Source of the DNA: Chloroflexota bacterium
Lineage (GTDB): Bacteria > Chloroflexota > Anaerolineae > Anaerolineales > Villigracilaceae
NCBI GenBank assembly: GCA_021414245.1
Contig: JAIOOU010000003.1
Coordinates: forward strand, 434,001 to 498,000
Length of the DNA stretch: 64,000 bases
Direction: 5' to 3'
A model generated the notes under the pieces. It was given only the letters and a program-made list of their open reading frames with translations. It did no database searches and was not told where the DNA came from. Of the stretch, positions 50,142-59,462 are shown in pieces; within the stretch, counting starts at the first letter, position 1, and the number at the start of each line of letters is the position of its first letter. The position numbers were made by a program, and so were the translations under genes.

Positions 50142-51488
50142 TTAGTTTCCGATGTTTGGCATCCGATGTTTGACTTTCATCATAACGCCGGGACGGGGTT
50201 CGAGAGTGGCACCCATGTGGGCATGGATTTTTCCAGCATTGAGCGGCTCAAATGTAAAGGACTGCAGGAGGCGGGTCATCACAACCCGCGCCTCGTATTG
50301 ACCAAAAACCGCGCCGATGCAGGCCCGCGGACCACCGCCAAAAGGGATGTAGCTCATGGGTGGTGTTTTATTTCCACCCTGGGCAAAGCGTTCCGGACAG
50401 AAATCATCAGGGTTTTCCCAGATGGCCGGATCACGCTGGGTAAGGTAGATCGAGTAGAAAAGACGTTCGCCCTTCGGCGCCTTGTTTCCGTCAAAATCCA
50501 TTTCTTCAGCGATGAGGCGGTTACCGATATGGATGGGCGGATAAAGCCGCAGGCTTTCCTTGATGACCTGATCCAGAAGAATGGACCGGCCGTCGTGATG
50601 GATCTGTTCAATGAGCCGGACATGCGTCTGCGGATGCTGACCCAACAGGACAAATATCCAGGCCAGCAGGGCGGTGGATGTGTCGTGCCCGGCGATCAGC
50701 ATCGTCAGCATCTGATCGCGGATGATTTCATCGGTCAGGCCGGCGTCGATCAAATGCTGGAGCAGGTCGTTGGGTATGTCATTTTGAGTGGCCCCTGGGG
50801 GCAAAGTGTCTTCATCATGCGAAGGCAATCCTTCGTTGCTGTTGCCCAACAACATGACCTGCTTTTTTCTGCGCTCCGAAATGATCCCAAATAAATAATC
50901 ATCCAGTTGCTTGAGCGGTTTGCGAAAACCGGGCCGGGGAATCCCGCGCCAAATGATCCATGCTCCTGGGGAGATATATTCGATCGCCTTGAGAATCGGC
51001 GTCCAGATGCGTGGCAGATCGTCCCATACGTCCCGGCTGAAGAGGGCCTGCATGATGATGAGCAGGGCGATCTTGCGGCTTTCGATCAGCATGTCCACCG
51101 TCTCGCCTTCTTTCCAGCGCGAAATAACCCGGTCGGTTTGTTCGATCATCATGCGGGTATATCCCGGCAATTGGGACGGGTGCAGCGGCGGTTCCATCAG
51201 TTTGCGATAGTGATCGTGTTCCTCACCGTCGGTGATGAGCAGGCCGTGATGCAGGAGATCGGTCACGGGATCGGTATTTCGCCAGAGCACCTTGTTTCGT
51301 TCCGTTACCAAAACCCTGCGCACCGATTCCGGTCCGAACACAACATAGGGCCGGAATCCAGGCAGGGGAATTTGAAAGAAACGGCCGACGTGTTCCGCCA
51401 TTACTTTCAAGGGGCCCAGCGGGGACCTGTCTTTGAGCAGGGCCCGCAGCGCGGCGCGGCCGGTATCGGGGGAAATCTTTTTGGTCAT
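50142..51488 (-). CDS. Cytochrome P450, probable carotenoid hydroxylase
   Basis: 448 residues from ATG 51488, which overlaps the upstream gene stop; a longer frame upstream is spurious. P450 marks: I-helix LIAGHDTSTALLAWIF, ExxR in IKESLRLYPP, heme loop YIPFGGGPRACIGAVFGQYE with the axial Cys. Its position with crtB, crtI, a CarH-like regulator and photolyase mirrors the Thermus cluster where a P450 hydroxylates beta-carotene to zeaxanthin. That substrate is therefore likely, by context, and not proven. Redox partners are not encoded nearby. Confidence 0.9.
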   Translation of the reverse strand: MTKKISPDTGRAALRALLKDRSPLGPLKVMAEHVGRFFQIPLPGFRPYVVFGPESVRRVLVTERNKVLWRNTDPVTDLLHHGLLITDGEEHDHYRKLMEPPLHPSQLPGYTRMMIEQTDRVISRWKEGETVDMLIESRKIALLIIMQALFSRDVWDDLPRIWTPILKAIEYISPGAWIIWRGIPRPGFRKPLKQLDDYLFGIISERRKKQVMLLGNSNEGLPSHDEDTLPPGATQNDIPNDLLQHLIDAGLTDEIIRDQMLTMLIAGHDTSTALLAWIFVLLGQHPQTHVRLIEQIHHDGRSILLDQVIKESLRLYPPIHIGNRLIAEEMDFDGNKAPKGERLFYSIYLTQRDPAIWENPDDFCPERFAQGGNKTPPMSYIPFGGGPRACIGAVFGQYEARVVMTRLLQSFTFEPLNAGKIHAHMGATLEPRPGVMMKVKHRMPNIGN

Positions 51489-52039
51489 TGAAATTTTCTT
51501 TCTTCCGTTTCGATTATGAGACAGCCGGCATTCGTGGGGTGATCCTGCACGGAGGTGCCGGGTTTGATGGTCCGGATGACCCACAGGATGAGAAAATCCC
51601 CGCATGCGGCGGTCGTGTATAAAAGTCCAAACAAAAATTGCATTCCATTCGCTGTAAACAGGCTGATCAACCAGGGCACGAAGCCAAGTAAAAACCCCGG
51701 CGCGAACGAACCAATCCGGTAGGGACGAATGTCCATCGGTTCGCGGCAATGTGCATAGGGAGTGAAGGAGCTCAATTGAAAGCCAAGTTTGAAGGCCCTC
51801 AGTGACTTTTTGGCAAAGAAGGCCCATACAAACATGTGGATCAGTTCATGCACGAAGATGCCGAATAACAGCAGGAAGGCATATAAGGCCATGTCCGCCC
51901 GCGTGGGGAGTGCCGAAAATCCATTGACCGAATAAAACAAGCCGGTTTGAAGAACTGCAACCGGGATGGCGATGATCAGGGATTTGCCCGCAGCTTCCTT
52001 CATTGGAATGGAAACGTCCAGTCCGGTTTTGGTCATCAT
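51485..52039 (-). CDS. DUF3267 membrane protein with HExxH zinc motif
   Basis: 184 residues, four membrane segments. [14 protein letters not shown] in the second segment provides the HExxH motif of membrane zinc proteases, and a second element [13 protein letters not shown] fits a third ligand helix (D). DUF3267 members are related to site-2-like metalloproteases but activity is unconfirmed. It overlaps the photolyase stop and the P450 start by 4 bp each, so the genes are translated together. Confidence 0.82.
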   Translation of the reverse strand: MMTKTGLDVSIPMKEAAGKSLIIAIPVAVLQTGLFYSVNGFSALPTRADMALYAFLLLFGIFVHELIHMFVWAFFAKKSLRAFKLGFQLSSFTPYAHCREPMDIRPYRIGSFAPGFLLGFVPWLISLFTANGMQFLFGLLYTTAACGDFLILWVIRTIKPGTSVQDHPTNAGCLIIETEERKFQ

Positions 52040-53397
52040 TTAATCCCGATTTTCGAATGACGATAGGCGTTCATGGCCCTCTCTTTGACAATGGCACGAT
52101 CCACAATGGGCCGGGCAGGATAGTCCGGAACTTCGATACCCCATTCCCAGGGTGCATGAATCACTTTTGCATCCAGTGCGCGCAATTCAGGGACCCATTT
52201 ACGAATATACCCCCCTTGAGGGTCAAACTTTACACTCTGCAAGACCGGATTGAAGATTCGAAAATACGGCGCGGCATCCGTGCCGGTGCCGGCCGTCCAT
52301 TGCCAGCCGCCATTGTTTGCCGCAGGATCTCCATCGAGTAATTTTTCCATGAACCAGGCCTCGCCCCAGCGCCAATCGATCAATAAATCTTTTACCAAGA
52401 AAGATGCCGCGATCATTCGGGCACGATTATGCATCCAGCCGGTTTCCCGGAGCTGGCGCATGGCCGCGTCCACAATTGGCACGCCGGTAAGGCCGTCCTT
52501 CCAGGCAGCAAATTCGGATTCCTGGTTGCGCCAGGGGATGTTTGCCAGAGACAGGTTAAATGCCGTCCGGCTGACCTGCGGGAAGTGATACAGGATCTGG
52601 ATATAGAACTCGCGCCAGATGAGTTCGTTCAGCCAGGTCTCCGCTCCCTGATTTTCCTGAACGCTTCCCGCCTGACCTTGGGCCAGCTGCGCCATTCTGA
52701 CAGCCTGCCTTAATCCGAGCATTCCAAAGCGAAGATACGGCGAAAGGCTGGATGTGCCGTCCAGGTCCATGCGGTCCCTGGTTTCCCGGTAATTGAATAT
52801 CCGTCTGGATGCAAAATCTTTTAATCGTCTCAGGGCCTCTGCCTCCCCGGCCGGAAAATCTGGATTTCCTGTAAAAGCGGGAATGCCTTCGTTTTTTATC
52901 CCGGCTGGTGTGCTGATATGCCCGGGCGCAGACAACAGGTTGATTTCCCTGAGAAGGGATTTCCATATTTTTGAATAAGGTGTGAAGATCGTATAAGGTC
53001 TGCCATCGGTTTTTTTGACAAACTCAGGATGATGCACGGTTTGTCCAAGTACTAGTTGTAGCGGAAGCTGATTTGCAACTTGGGTATCCCGTTTACGCGC
53101 ATAAGGTGTGTAGTCTTCTTCAGCGAAAATGGAGTTGGCACCCGATTCCTCAACGAGTTGGCGTAGCACATCCACCGGCCTGCCGGCGCGAATGACTAGG
53201 TATGATCCGCGGGTTTGCAGGTCCTTATCTAATACTTCAAGGCCTTCGTATAGAAAATTCCGTCGGCGCTGCGATGGATTGGAAAAGGCCGGGTCGAGGA
53301 CAAAGACAGGGAGCACATCGCCCGCCTCGAGCGCGGAATGAAGCGCGGGGTTATCCGTCAGCCTTAGATCACGGCGAATCCACCAGATTGAAGTCAT
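52036..53397 (-). CDS. phrB: Deoxyribodipyrimidine photo-lyase
   Basis: 453 residues. The N-terminal alpha/beta domain begins [17 protein letters not shown]; the FAD domain contains [39 protein letters not shown], the conserved [19 protein letters not shown] and the closing [16 protein letters not shown] region with [15 protein letters not shown]. This is class I CPD photolyase layout: it splits UV-made pyrimidine dimers with near-UV/blue light. Putting it under the same control as carotenoid genes gives a light-protection regulon. Confidence 0.95.
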   Translation of the reverse strand: MTSIWWIRRDLRLTDNPALHSALEAGDVLPVFVLDPAFSNPSQRRRNFLYEGLEVLDKDLQTRGSYLVIRAGRPVDVLRQLVEESGANSIFAEEDYTPYARKRDTQVANQLPLQLVLGQTVHHPEFVKKTDGRPYTIFTPYSKIWKSLLREINLLSAPGHISTPAGIKNEGIPAFTGNPDFPAGEAEALRRLKDFASRRIFNYRETRDRMDLDGTSSLSPYLRFGMLGLRQAVRMAQLAQGQAGSVQENQGAETWLNELIWREFYIQILYHFPQVSRTAFNLSLANIPWRNQESEFAAWKDGLTGVPIVDAAMRQLRETGWMHNRARMIAASFLVKDLLIDWRWGEAWFMEKLLDGDPAANNGGWQWTAGTGTDAAPYFRIFNPVLQSVKFDPQGGYIRKWVPELRALDAKVIHAPWEWGIEVPDYPARPIVDRAIVKERAMNAYRHSKIGIK

Positions 53398-54014
53398 CTG
53401 GATGGAGTCTCCACTGGGCGGCCATTAATCTCAAGCTTGATCGTGTTGTCCCGATCGACTGAGAGTTTTCCGGAGTTATTTGCATTGTCGCTGAAGTTCA
53501 AAAATCCATAAGCGCGGATGCGAGTTCTGCCAATCAAGGAAAGCGCCAGTTCGCTGGTCAGCAACCCGCTTAATTCAGCCTCGTAGGATCCCGTCCGGAA
53601 ATTGAATTGGGAGGGTGCAGGCATGCCCAAACCGCGCAAGCCGATGGTGGTACCGGTAATCTCTTCATGCCCTGAAAACACATCCCCGCCGGGCATGCTG
53701 GCGCTGTAGGTGATCAAATAGTGCGGTGAGGTCGATACCAATTTTGCCGTGACCAGCGCACCAGTCTGCGGATCAGCTTCCATGATATCCGCTCCAACGG
53801 AGTTAAACTGCGGTTGATAGTAGGCGCGCCCAAAGGAGGTTGAAGAGGTCACAGCATACATGGCGATTCGCGCCAGGGCCATTTCACTTTTATTTTCAGC
53901 AAGCAATACTGAGACAGGCGTGAGCCAGTCCGTTTTGTGCATGCGGCGGACCACATATCCCAGCAGGGTGATCCCGGCTGGAGGCAATTCATAGCGAGTG
54001 ATGCTGTCAGACAT
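53394..54014 (-). CDS. Conserved protein of unknown function in the carotenoid operon
   Basis: 206 residues, no signal peptide or membrane segment. Beta-rich in appearance ([38 protein letters not shown]). I do not recognise the family. Its start codon context and tight placement between the MFS exporter (10 bp) and the photolyase gene (4-bp overlap) make it a real gene. A soluble lipid- or pigment-related role is conceivable only because of the operon. Confidence 0.7.
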   Translation of the reverse strand: MSDSITRYELPPAGITLLGYVVRRMHKTDWLTPVSVLLAENKSEMALARIAMYAVTSSTSFGRAYYQPQFNSVGADIMEADPQTGALVTAKLVSTSPHYLITYSASMPGGDVFSGHEEITGTTIGLRGLGMPAPSQFNFRTGSYEAELSGLLTSELALSLIGRTRIRAYGFLNFSDNANNSGKLSVDRDNTIKLEINGRPVETPSR

Positions 54015-54024
54015 GATTCGCTTT

Positions 54025-55245
54025 TTAATCCGCCGCCGGAGCGTGAGCGGTCTTGTTTTGATTCAAGGTAAACACGATCGGATGGTTGAAGATTTTCCGA
54101 AAAATAAAGATGCTGATGCCGGTCATAAGCACCGCACCGAACATTCCGGGCGCCCAGGTGCCGATCTGTTGCAGAAGCAGGCCGCCAAGCAGCGGGGCGA
54201 TGATACGGGTTGAACTTTCCACTGCAGCTGACAACCCGAGAATGCCGCCAATTTCCTGCGGGGCGACCGCTTTTGTTAAAGTACTCGACAGCAAAGTATT
54301 CAATAATCCGCCGGAAAGGGCGGTGGGGGTCATGATGATATACAGCCAGATCAGGGAGGGTGCCAGTGCCCAGCCGAGCAGCGATATACCCATCAGGACG
54401 GCGGAGAATGTAATCAGCAGATCCTCCCGGAATCGAGTGGTGAGGCGTCCCACCAAAAAACCCTGGACGATCACGGACAAAACCCCCACGTAAGTCAATA
54501 CAAAGCCGGTGTCACGGGCGGTGAGGTTGAACTTGGCCAGTGCGTACAGGGAAAAGATGGTCTGGAAGATCGCGAAAGCCAGGCCGAAGAAAAAACGCGT
54601 GATCAGGATCGAGCCGGTGAATGGGCGTTGAAAAGCCACCCATAATGCTTTCAACGTTACCGCTGGTCTCTTTTCCGTCATTTGGCTGCGTTTCTCATCG
54701 GTCAGCGATTCTGGCAGCCATGCATAGATCAAGACCAGATTGATGAAGGAGATCGCGGCGGCTGCAAAAGCGGGAACCGCATAGCCCCATTGGCTCAATA
54801 ACCCGCCCGTGACCGGGCCAATGATGAAGCCGAGACCGAAAGCGGCGCCGATCATTCCAAGACCCCTGGAGCGGCTTTTTTCATCGGTCACATCCGAGAT
54901 GTATGCCTGGGCTACACTTAAATTGCCCCCGGTCAATCCATCCAGAATCCGGCTGGCAAAAAGCATCCAAAGGGAGTTGGCGAAACCGAGCAGCAGGAAA
55001 CCAAGGAAGGTGCCAAATATACTCAGCAGCAGGACCGGGCGGCGTCCGAAGCGGTCAGAGAGGCGGCCAAGGATCGGGGCGCCGATCAGTTGCATCAGGG
55101 CATACGATGCGATCAACAGGCCGGTGGTGGTCTGGCTGGCATTAAAGGTCTTTGCATAATACGGCAGCAGGGGCAGGATCAGGCTGAAGCCCAGCAGGTC
55201 GATAAACACCACCAGAATAATGGAGAAGAGACGTTTGTTATTCAT
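54025..55245 (-). CDS. MFS transporter (TetA/MdtG-like exporter)
   Basis: 406 residues, twelve membrane helices. Loop 2-3 carries GAPILGRLSDRFGRRPVLLL, the MFS signature A, and helix 5 has the exporter motif C region (GAAFGLGFIIGPVTGGLL). The family exports drugs or metabolites with proton exchange. Its cargo is unknown; a pigment precursor or siderophore cannot be excluded. Confidence 0.9.
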   Translation of the reverse strand: MNNKRLFSIILVVFIDLLGFSLILPLLPYYAKTFNASQTTTGLLIASYALMQLIGAPILGRLSDRFGRRPVLLLSIFGTFLGFLLLGFANSLWMLFASRILDGLTGGNLSVAQAYISDVTDEKSRSRGLGMIGAAFGLGFIIGPVTGGLLSQWGYAVPAFAAAAISFINLVLIYAWLPESLTDEKRSQMTEKRPAVTLKALWVAFQRPFTGSILITRFFFGLAFAIFQTIFSLYALAKFNLTARDTGFVLTYVGVLSVIVQGFLVGRLTTRFREDLLITFSAVLMGISLLGWALAPSLIWLYIIMTPTALSGGLLNTLLSSTLTKAVAPQEIGGILGLSAAVESSTRIIAPLLGGLLLQQIGTWAPGMFGAVLMTGISIFIFRKIFNHPIVFTLNQNKTAHAPAAD

Positions 55246-55255
55246 TGTTTCCTTT

Positions 55256-56113
55256 TTATTTCAAGTATTTGGAGCGATAGGCTTCCTGATAATGCAGCTC
55301 AAATTCAATGTCCTTGCCGGTTTTGGTGAGATTCTCCCAGGCAACCTTCAGCAGACCGAGCAGGGGAGTCCATGGCTTGAATAATTTGATTTCAGAGAAT
55401 TCCTGATTATGGCTGGATACGGCTTTCACCAATTTGGCTGAAGCATGCCCGGCGGGCTGGCCGAGGAAGCGCAGAACGAATCCGAAGTTCTTCAGCATTT
55501 CCTTTCCGCGTTCGCCGATCACGACCGGGCTGGTAAGCATATCGGTTGTCATCATGCCAGGGCTGAAACCGAGGATCTGTATTCCGCTTCCCCTTAACTC
55601 GACCGCAAGACTGCGTGTAAAGGAGCTGATCCAGGCTTTGGTCGCGCCGTATAGGCCGGTTGGAGAGGCGGGCCGTAAAAAACTTCCATTTCCATAAATA
55701 TTGACCAACAGCCCCTGCCTGCGGGGCAGCATGTAGTGCATGATCGCCTGCGTACAACGCAGGGTGCCGAGGTCGTTGGTGAGAAACATGTCGAGGGCAT
55801 CCAACGGATCCATCTCCAGCATCAAGCCGGCGGCATTCGAGTAGCCTGCATTATTGATCCAAATGTCAATGCGACCAAATTCCTTGAGGACATCCTCGAC
55901 CAGTTGATAAATCTGCTCCTCTTCGCGAACGTCCATCACGAATCCGCTCACACGACCCTTAGGCTGTAAGCCGGCCAATGCGCCATCCACTGCCTGACGG
56001 CTTCTGGCGGTAATGGCGACGACAGCGCCCGCCTCAAGGAAGGAATTGGCAATCGCATATCCGAATCCGCGCGATGAGCCGGTCACTACAACGATCTTAT
56101 CCTTTAACTCCAT
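55256..56113 (-). CDS. Short-chain dehydrogenase/reductase
   Basis: 285 residues from ATG 56113 with GGAG 5 bases upstream. Rossmann start VVVTGSSRGFGYAIANSF (TGxxxGxG), NNAG motif in WINNAGYSNAAG, catalytic GLYGATKAW (Y-x-x-x-K) at about residue 155. NAD(P)-dependent alcohol or keto oxidoreductase of unknown substrate. In a carotenoid operon a ring-oxidising step is possible, but SDRs are too varied to conclude. Confidence 0.9.
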   Translation of the reverse strand: MELKDKIVVVTGSSRGFGYAIANSFLEAGAVVAITARSRQAVDGALAGLQPKGRVSGFVMDVREEEQIYQLVEDVLKEFGRIDIWINNAGYSNAAGLMLEMDPLDALDMFLTNDLGTLRCTQAIMHYMLPRRQGLLVNIYGNGSFLRPASPTGLYGATKAWISSFTRSLAVELRGSGIQILGFSPGMMTTDMLTSPVVIGERGKEMLKNFGFVLRFLGQPAGHASAKLVKAVSSHNQEFSEIKLFKPWTPLLGLLKVAWENLTKTGKDIEFELHYQEAYRSKYLK

Positions 56114-56198
56114 GCTTCTCCTTCGCAGAAAAATGCGCTGTTTGAAAATACTTCGGGCCATTTTGCATTAGATCGACCTGTCCAATTTCAGTTTTGGA

Positions 56199-56684
56199 TT
56201 ATTGTTGAACCCGTTCCAGGTTAATTCGATTAAGCAGTTCAAGAATTTCCTCATTGGCTGGAATATCACTGGAGCCGCTGCTGTAATGAACATAGCGTGC
56301 CACTCCGCATCTGTCTATGATCATCTGGGCCGGGACCCTTCCAAATTTGAAGAGGTTGACCTCCTGACCGTATAACTTCAGAACACTGAGGGTCGGATCC
56401 GGCAGGCCCGGGAAGGGCAGATCGTGTTTTTGCCAGTATCCGGCAAAAGAGCCGGCATCTTCACGCCCAATGACCAGGATTTCCGTATTCACTTCAACAT
56501 ATTTGTCGTATTGCTGACGCAACTGCGCCATGTGGTTTTGGCAGTGCCGTCAAAACAAACCGCGATTGAAGATCAGGAGTACATTCCTGCGGGCATGATA
56601 ATCAGCCAGTCTGATCTCCCTCCCATGGAAATCCTGCAAGATGAATTCAGGGGCGGGTTTGTTAAGTTCGATGCGGGTGCTCAT
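56199..56684 (-). CDS. Peroxiredoxin (AhpC/TSA-like), candidate selenoprotein with in-frame TGA
   Basis: Reading through one TGA at 56550-56552 gives 161 residues from ATG 56684. The N-terminal part (MSTRIELNKPAPEFILQDFH, VLLIFNRGLF) and the C-terminal part (RHCQNHMAQLRQQYDKY, LPFPGLPDPTLSVLKLYGQE, GRVPAQMIIDRCG) together form a complete AhpC/TSA-type protein; relatives have the peroxidatic Cys exactly at the TGA (codon 45), giving a U-x-x-C motif with Cys48. The frame is intact on both sides and translationally coupled to the upstream gene. A 38-base hairpin starts at the TGA. Decoding as selenocysteine is favoured; a mutation of Cys TGT/TGC to TGA is the alternative. Confidence 0.75.
56515..56552 (-). 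promoter_or_regulatory. SECIS-like hairpin at the in-frame TGA
   Basis: On the minus strand TGACG pairs with CGTCA at the base (56548-56552 with 56515-56519); after a 2x2 internal loop, ACTGC pairs with GCAGT. Total length 38 bases with the UGA at the foot of the stem, similar in placement to bacterial selenocysteine insertion elements. The apical loop differs from the E. coli type. Confidence 0.55.
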
Positions 56685-56687
56685 GTT

Positions 56688-57029
56688 CTAGATGACCAGA
56701 ATAATGCCGAAGATGACCTCAACCGTCAGGCTGACCCAGTTTGAAGTAACCAGGGATTTGTCGATGAACATCGAAATGGCCCGGACGGACCCAATCCCAA
56801 GATAGGAGACGCCCAGCATGGTATAGGCAATGGGGGAGCCAGCCAGCAGAGGAAAAAGCCCCAGTGCAATGAACAGACCGCCGAAGATTGCCCGGATCTC
56901 GGTAATTCCCCGGCCGCTGAGAGAGCTGAGGCCCGTGAAGCCTGTGATGGCAGTTGGTTTGAGCATCGAGAACAGTCCGGTCAGGATGGTCGCGGCGGCC
57001 GCGATAATCTGCAAAATTTGAATAATCAT
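56688..57029 (-). CDS. DUF4345 family small membrane protein
   Basis: 113 residues, four membrane helices. The GITEIRAIFGGLFIALGLFP and MLGVSYLGIGSVRAISMFID segments match DUF4345. The function is unknown. It lies 3 bp before the peroxiredoxin gene and 20 bp after the DUF3159 gene. Confidence 0.8.
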   Translation of the reverse strand: MIIQILQIIAAAATILTGLFSMLKPTAITGFTGLSSLSGRGITEIRAIFGGLFIALGLFPLLAGSPIAYTMLGVSYLGIGSVRAISMFIDKSLVTSNWVSLTVEVIFGIILVI

Positions 57030-57049
57030 TTTAGTTCTCCAAAACTGCT

Positions 57050-57769
57050 TTAAAAACCACGCTGTTGACCCTGCCAGGGAGCAGGCGTGTCATGCCTGTA
57101 TTCCTCGACACTGGGTCCGCGCAACTGTCTCAACCGCCGCGTGCCATATAAATAACTGGCGATCAAAAGCAGGATGGTTGCCGGCCAGCCAGTCAAAAAA
57201 TTTGAAACTGCAAGTTGATCGATGTATTTGTGATCAAATAATGAAAATTGTAGATATAGGCGCGCCGCAAAGAACAAGGCCCAGGCCAGCGTAACTTCGC
57301 TATAAGCAGGCCGCACCAGAGGATGCCAGTACCAATCCAGAGGCCAGCGGCGGGCGATGTAACTGGTCCATGCCACCATGGGCCGGCGGATCAAAAGACT
57401 AACAATGGTCAGGAGCAGGGTCATGCTGCCACTGATCAGGCCGGGCAGGAAAAAGGCTTCCGATCTCCCCAGCCACCATGCAATGACAATTGCAATTCCC
57501 ACACTTCCGGCGCCTGCCAGGGAATACAGCAGGGATTGTTTCCTCAAAATGCGTAAAATTGCGAATCCCATTGAAACGATCAAAGCACTGCCCATGGCTG
57601 CCTGAAATCCCAGCAGTCCATTGACCAGCAGGAAAATGAGTGGTGGAAGGATTGCGTCGAGAAAGGAATTGCGTCCCGTCAGGAAAGAGCTGAGCTCCTC
57701 GAGCAGCTCGTGCAATTTATCCGGTTTTTCATCCGACCCGGCTAATTGATGTTCATGCATGTTTTCCAA
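57050..57769 (-). CDS. DUF3159-like membrane protein
   Basis: 239 residues, five or six membrane helices. DAILPPLIFLLVNGLLGFQA, LIRRPMVAWTSYIARRWPLD and a WYWHPLVRPAYSEVTLAWAL region follow the DUF3159 pattern known mainly from actinobacteria. The role is unknown. The start overlaps the end of the upstream DUF1475 gene by 17 bp. An N-terminal charged 40 residues precede the first helix. Confidence 0.72.
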   Translation of the reverse strand: MENMHEHQLAGSDEKPDKLHELLEELSSFLTGRNSFLDAILPPLIFLLVNGLLGFQAAMGSALIVSMGFAILRILRKQSLLYSLAGAGSVGIAIVIAWWLGRSEAFFLPGLISGSMTLLLTIVSLLIRRPMVAWTSYIARRWPLDWYWHPLVRPAYSEVTLAWALFFAARLYLQFSLFDHKYIDQLAVSNFLTGWPATILLLIASYLYGTRRLRQLRGPSVEEYRHDTPAPWQGQQRGF

Positions 57770-58079
57770 GCCAGAATAAACGCCAGTCGTTTTTGCTTTT
57801 TTGAAGGGCGATGAAAGTGTACAGACTGCCCGCGAAAAAACCCAGGGTCATCATGGCGATTGTCCATAAGATGGCAGACAGGCTGGATTTTTCCCGATAG
57901 ATGATCCAGGCGGAAAAAAGCATGAAGCCGGTGTACAAGTCGACCAGGGATACAATACCCCACGGCATGGAAGCCAGCCGGGCACCCTCCTTCGCGAAAT
58001 CACCGATGGTAAAGCCATAGATCAGCACCGCGGTCATGGACAAAATGCCCAATATGGAAATGAATTTAGCAAGTCGCAT
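57753..58079 (-). CDS. DUF1475-like small membrane protein
   Basis: 108 residues, three membrane helices. SMPWGIVSLVDLYTGFMLFS is the recognisable part of DUF1475. It lies 33 bp after the CarH-like gene in the same operon. No function is established. Confidence 0.72.
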   Translation of the reverse strand: MRLAKFISILGILSMTAVLIYGFTIGDFAKEGARLASMPWGIVSLVDLYTGFMLFSAWIIYREKSSLSAILWTIAMMTLGFFAGSLYTFIALQKSKNDWRLFWLGKHA

Positions 58080-58112
58080 GGTTTCCTCTTTTTTTTATAA
58101 AATGTCCGGGTT

Positions 58113-59438
58113 TCACGCTTCCCGACCGGCCTGTACCCGCAGCCAATGCTTGATCGGTTCACCCTGGCCGTTGATATGCCTGTCGACCGCCTGGGAGTAA
58201 TTATTCATAAAATCAACCAGCTCCTGGGCGGGCCTTTCATGGGATTGAAGCAGGATCTTCAACCATTCCATTTCATTGGTGACGTGTTCCATGTCGCCAA
58301 GCTGCAAGGCTGCTGCAATATTGTCTCCAAGGAATTGTATACCGGTGTTGATACCTTCCGGGCTTGGTAGAAAGGGCGGGATCATTTCCTTGACGGTGCT
58401 TTCAATGTGGGTACGTTTCGAAACAAAGGCTTGGTGCGCCGCCAGATATTCCTGGGATGCCGTCCTGAGTTGATGAGGAACGCCTTTACCCTTAAGCAGC
58501 TTTTCGACTTCCTCCAGGGAAGACCCGATGGTGTCTCCAAGGTAATTTCCCGGGATATGGTCGACAATATCCGGCCGAATGATGAAAATACGCCCCCCAA
58601 AACTGACCGGAATGCGCAAGCCAGTGAGGGCCAGTGCCGTCAACTGCAGGGCGGCAGAACTTGCCAGAGTCTGCGAAACAAGTATGACCAGATTGGCTTT
58701 AACCGAGGAAACGGTCTCTTCGAAGCGATCCGTTGGGACATTGGCTCCGAGGTAGATCACATTAAGTCCACGGCGGCGGAGAAGCAGGGCCAGCAGCAGA
58801 GGTGTAAAGGTGTGCCATTCATTGGGAGGGCAGCCCACCAGCACGGTTTGATTCCGGGAAGGGGCAGGAGAGGCGCTCAACAATGCATCCAGCCGGCGCA
58901 TGGCCAGGCCGGAAGCAAAGTGTTCCTGCTGCACGGAGGCCTTGTTGGCATACCAAAGGCTGCCGATCTCGACCATGCCCTTTTGCAGGATTTCCATGCA
59001 GACTGATTCAACGGGAAAAATTGAAAAGGCCTGATTCAGTACCTGCTCTGAACCTGCCTCGCTGAACTTCATGCAGGCCGCGATCCATTGCGCCCGCAAA
59101 ACTTCCAGATTTGTTTCCATCGAGGCCGATAAGGCAAGAGTTGTTTGAGAGGATGGCAATGCCGAAGGGGCAACATCAGCCAGCGGGTCCAGGCTGGAAC
59201 CGGTTTTTTCGTTCCACAAATCCACTGCCCGAGAGATCGAGAGTCCCTCGGCCTGACGGGCCAGCAGCCATTTAATTGTCTCAATATCATATTGTGAGTA
59301 AAGACGATGACCTCCTGCCGTGCGCTGCGGCATGGGCAGACCATAGCGTCTTTCCCAGGCGCGCAAAGTGTCGGCTGCAATGTTGGTCTCTTGCAGGACA
59401 GCTTTTAAGTTGTATGCAGGATTTTTGCTGAGGGACAT
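58113..59438 (-). CDS. carH: CarH/LitR-like B12-dependent light-responsive MerR regulator with C-terminal extension
   Basis: 441 residues from ATG 59438 (GGAGA upstream). MerR HTH at 8-75 (ADTLRAWERRYGLPMPQRTA, GGHRLYSQYDIETIKWLL). The B12-binding half has W162, E172-H173 and H209, spaced like W131, E141-H142 and H177 of Thermus CarH; H209 (NEWHTF) would be the lower cobalt ligand. Residue 163, corresponding to CarH H132, is Tyr. About 120 residues (320-441) extend beyond the usual CarH end. CarH forms a dark tetramer on DNA with adenosylcobalamin and falls apart in light. It should repress the divergent crt promoters. Confidence 0.9.
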   Translation of the reverse strand: MSLSKNPAYNLKAVLQETNIAADTLRAWERRYGLPMPQRTAGGHRLYSQYDIETIKWLLARQAEGLSISRAVDLWNEKTGSSLDPLADVAPSALPSSQTTLALSASMETNLEVLRAQWIAACMKFSEAGSEQVLNQAFSIFPVESVCMEILQKGMVEIGSLWYANKASVQQEHFASGLAMRRLDALLSASPAPSRNQTVLVGCPPNEWHTFTPLLLALLLRRRGLNVIYLGANVPTDRFEETVSSVKANLVILVSQTLASSAALQLTALALTGLRIPVSFGGRIFIIRPDIVDHIPGNYLGDTIGSSLEEVEKLLKGKGVPHQLRTASQEYLAAHQAFVSKRTHIESTVKEMIPPFLPSPEGINTGIQFLGDNIAAALQLGDMEHVTNEMEWLKILLQSHERPAQELVDFMNNYSQAVDRHINGQGEPIKHWLRVQAGREA

Positions 59439-59462
59439 ATGATTCTCCAAAATGGGTAATTT

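Noticed and set aside
49608-50894. 428-codon plus-strand frame opposite the lycopene cyclase and P450 genes
   Set aside because: It spans two well-supported minus-strand genes with overlapping starts, and the translation has no domain features.
50142-51827. Longer P450 start upstream of 51488
   Set aside because: The extra 113 residues run antiparallel through the frame of the DUF3267 gene and do not resemble a P450 N-terminus; ATG 51488 overlaps the DUF3267 stop in an ATGA arrangement.
56199-56531. A 110-residue protein starting at the Met after the TGA, as a stand-alone gene
   Set aside because: It would lack the N-terminal strand-helix and the catalytic residue of the peroxiredoxin fold; the upstream frame 56684-56553 encodes exactly that missing part, so the TGA read-through model is preferred.
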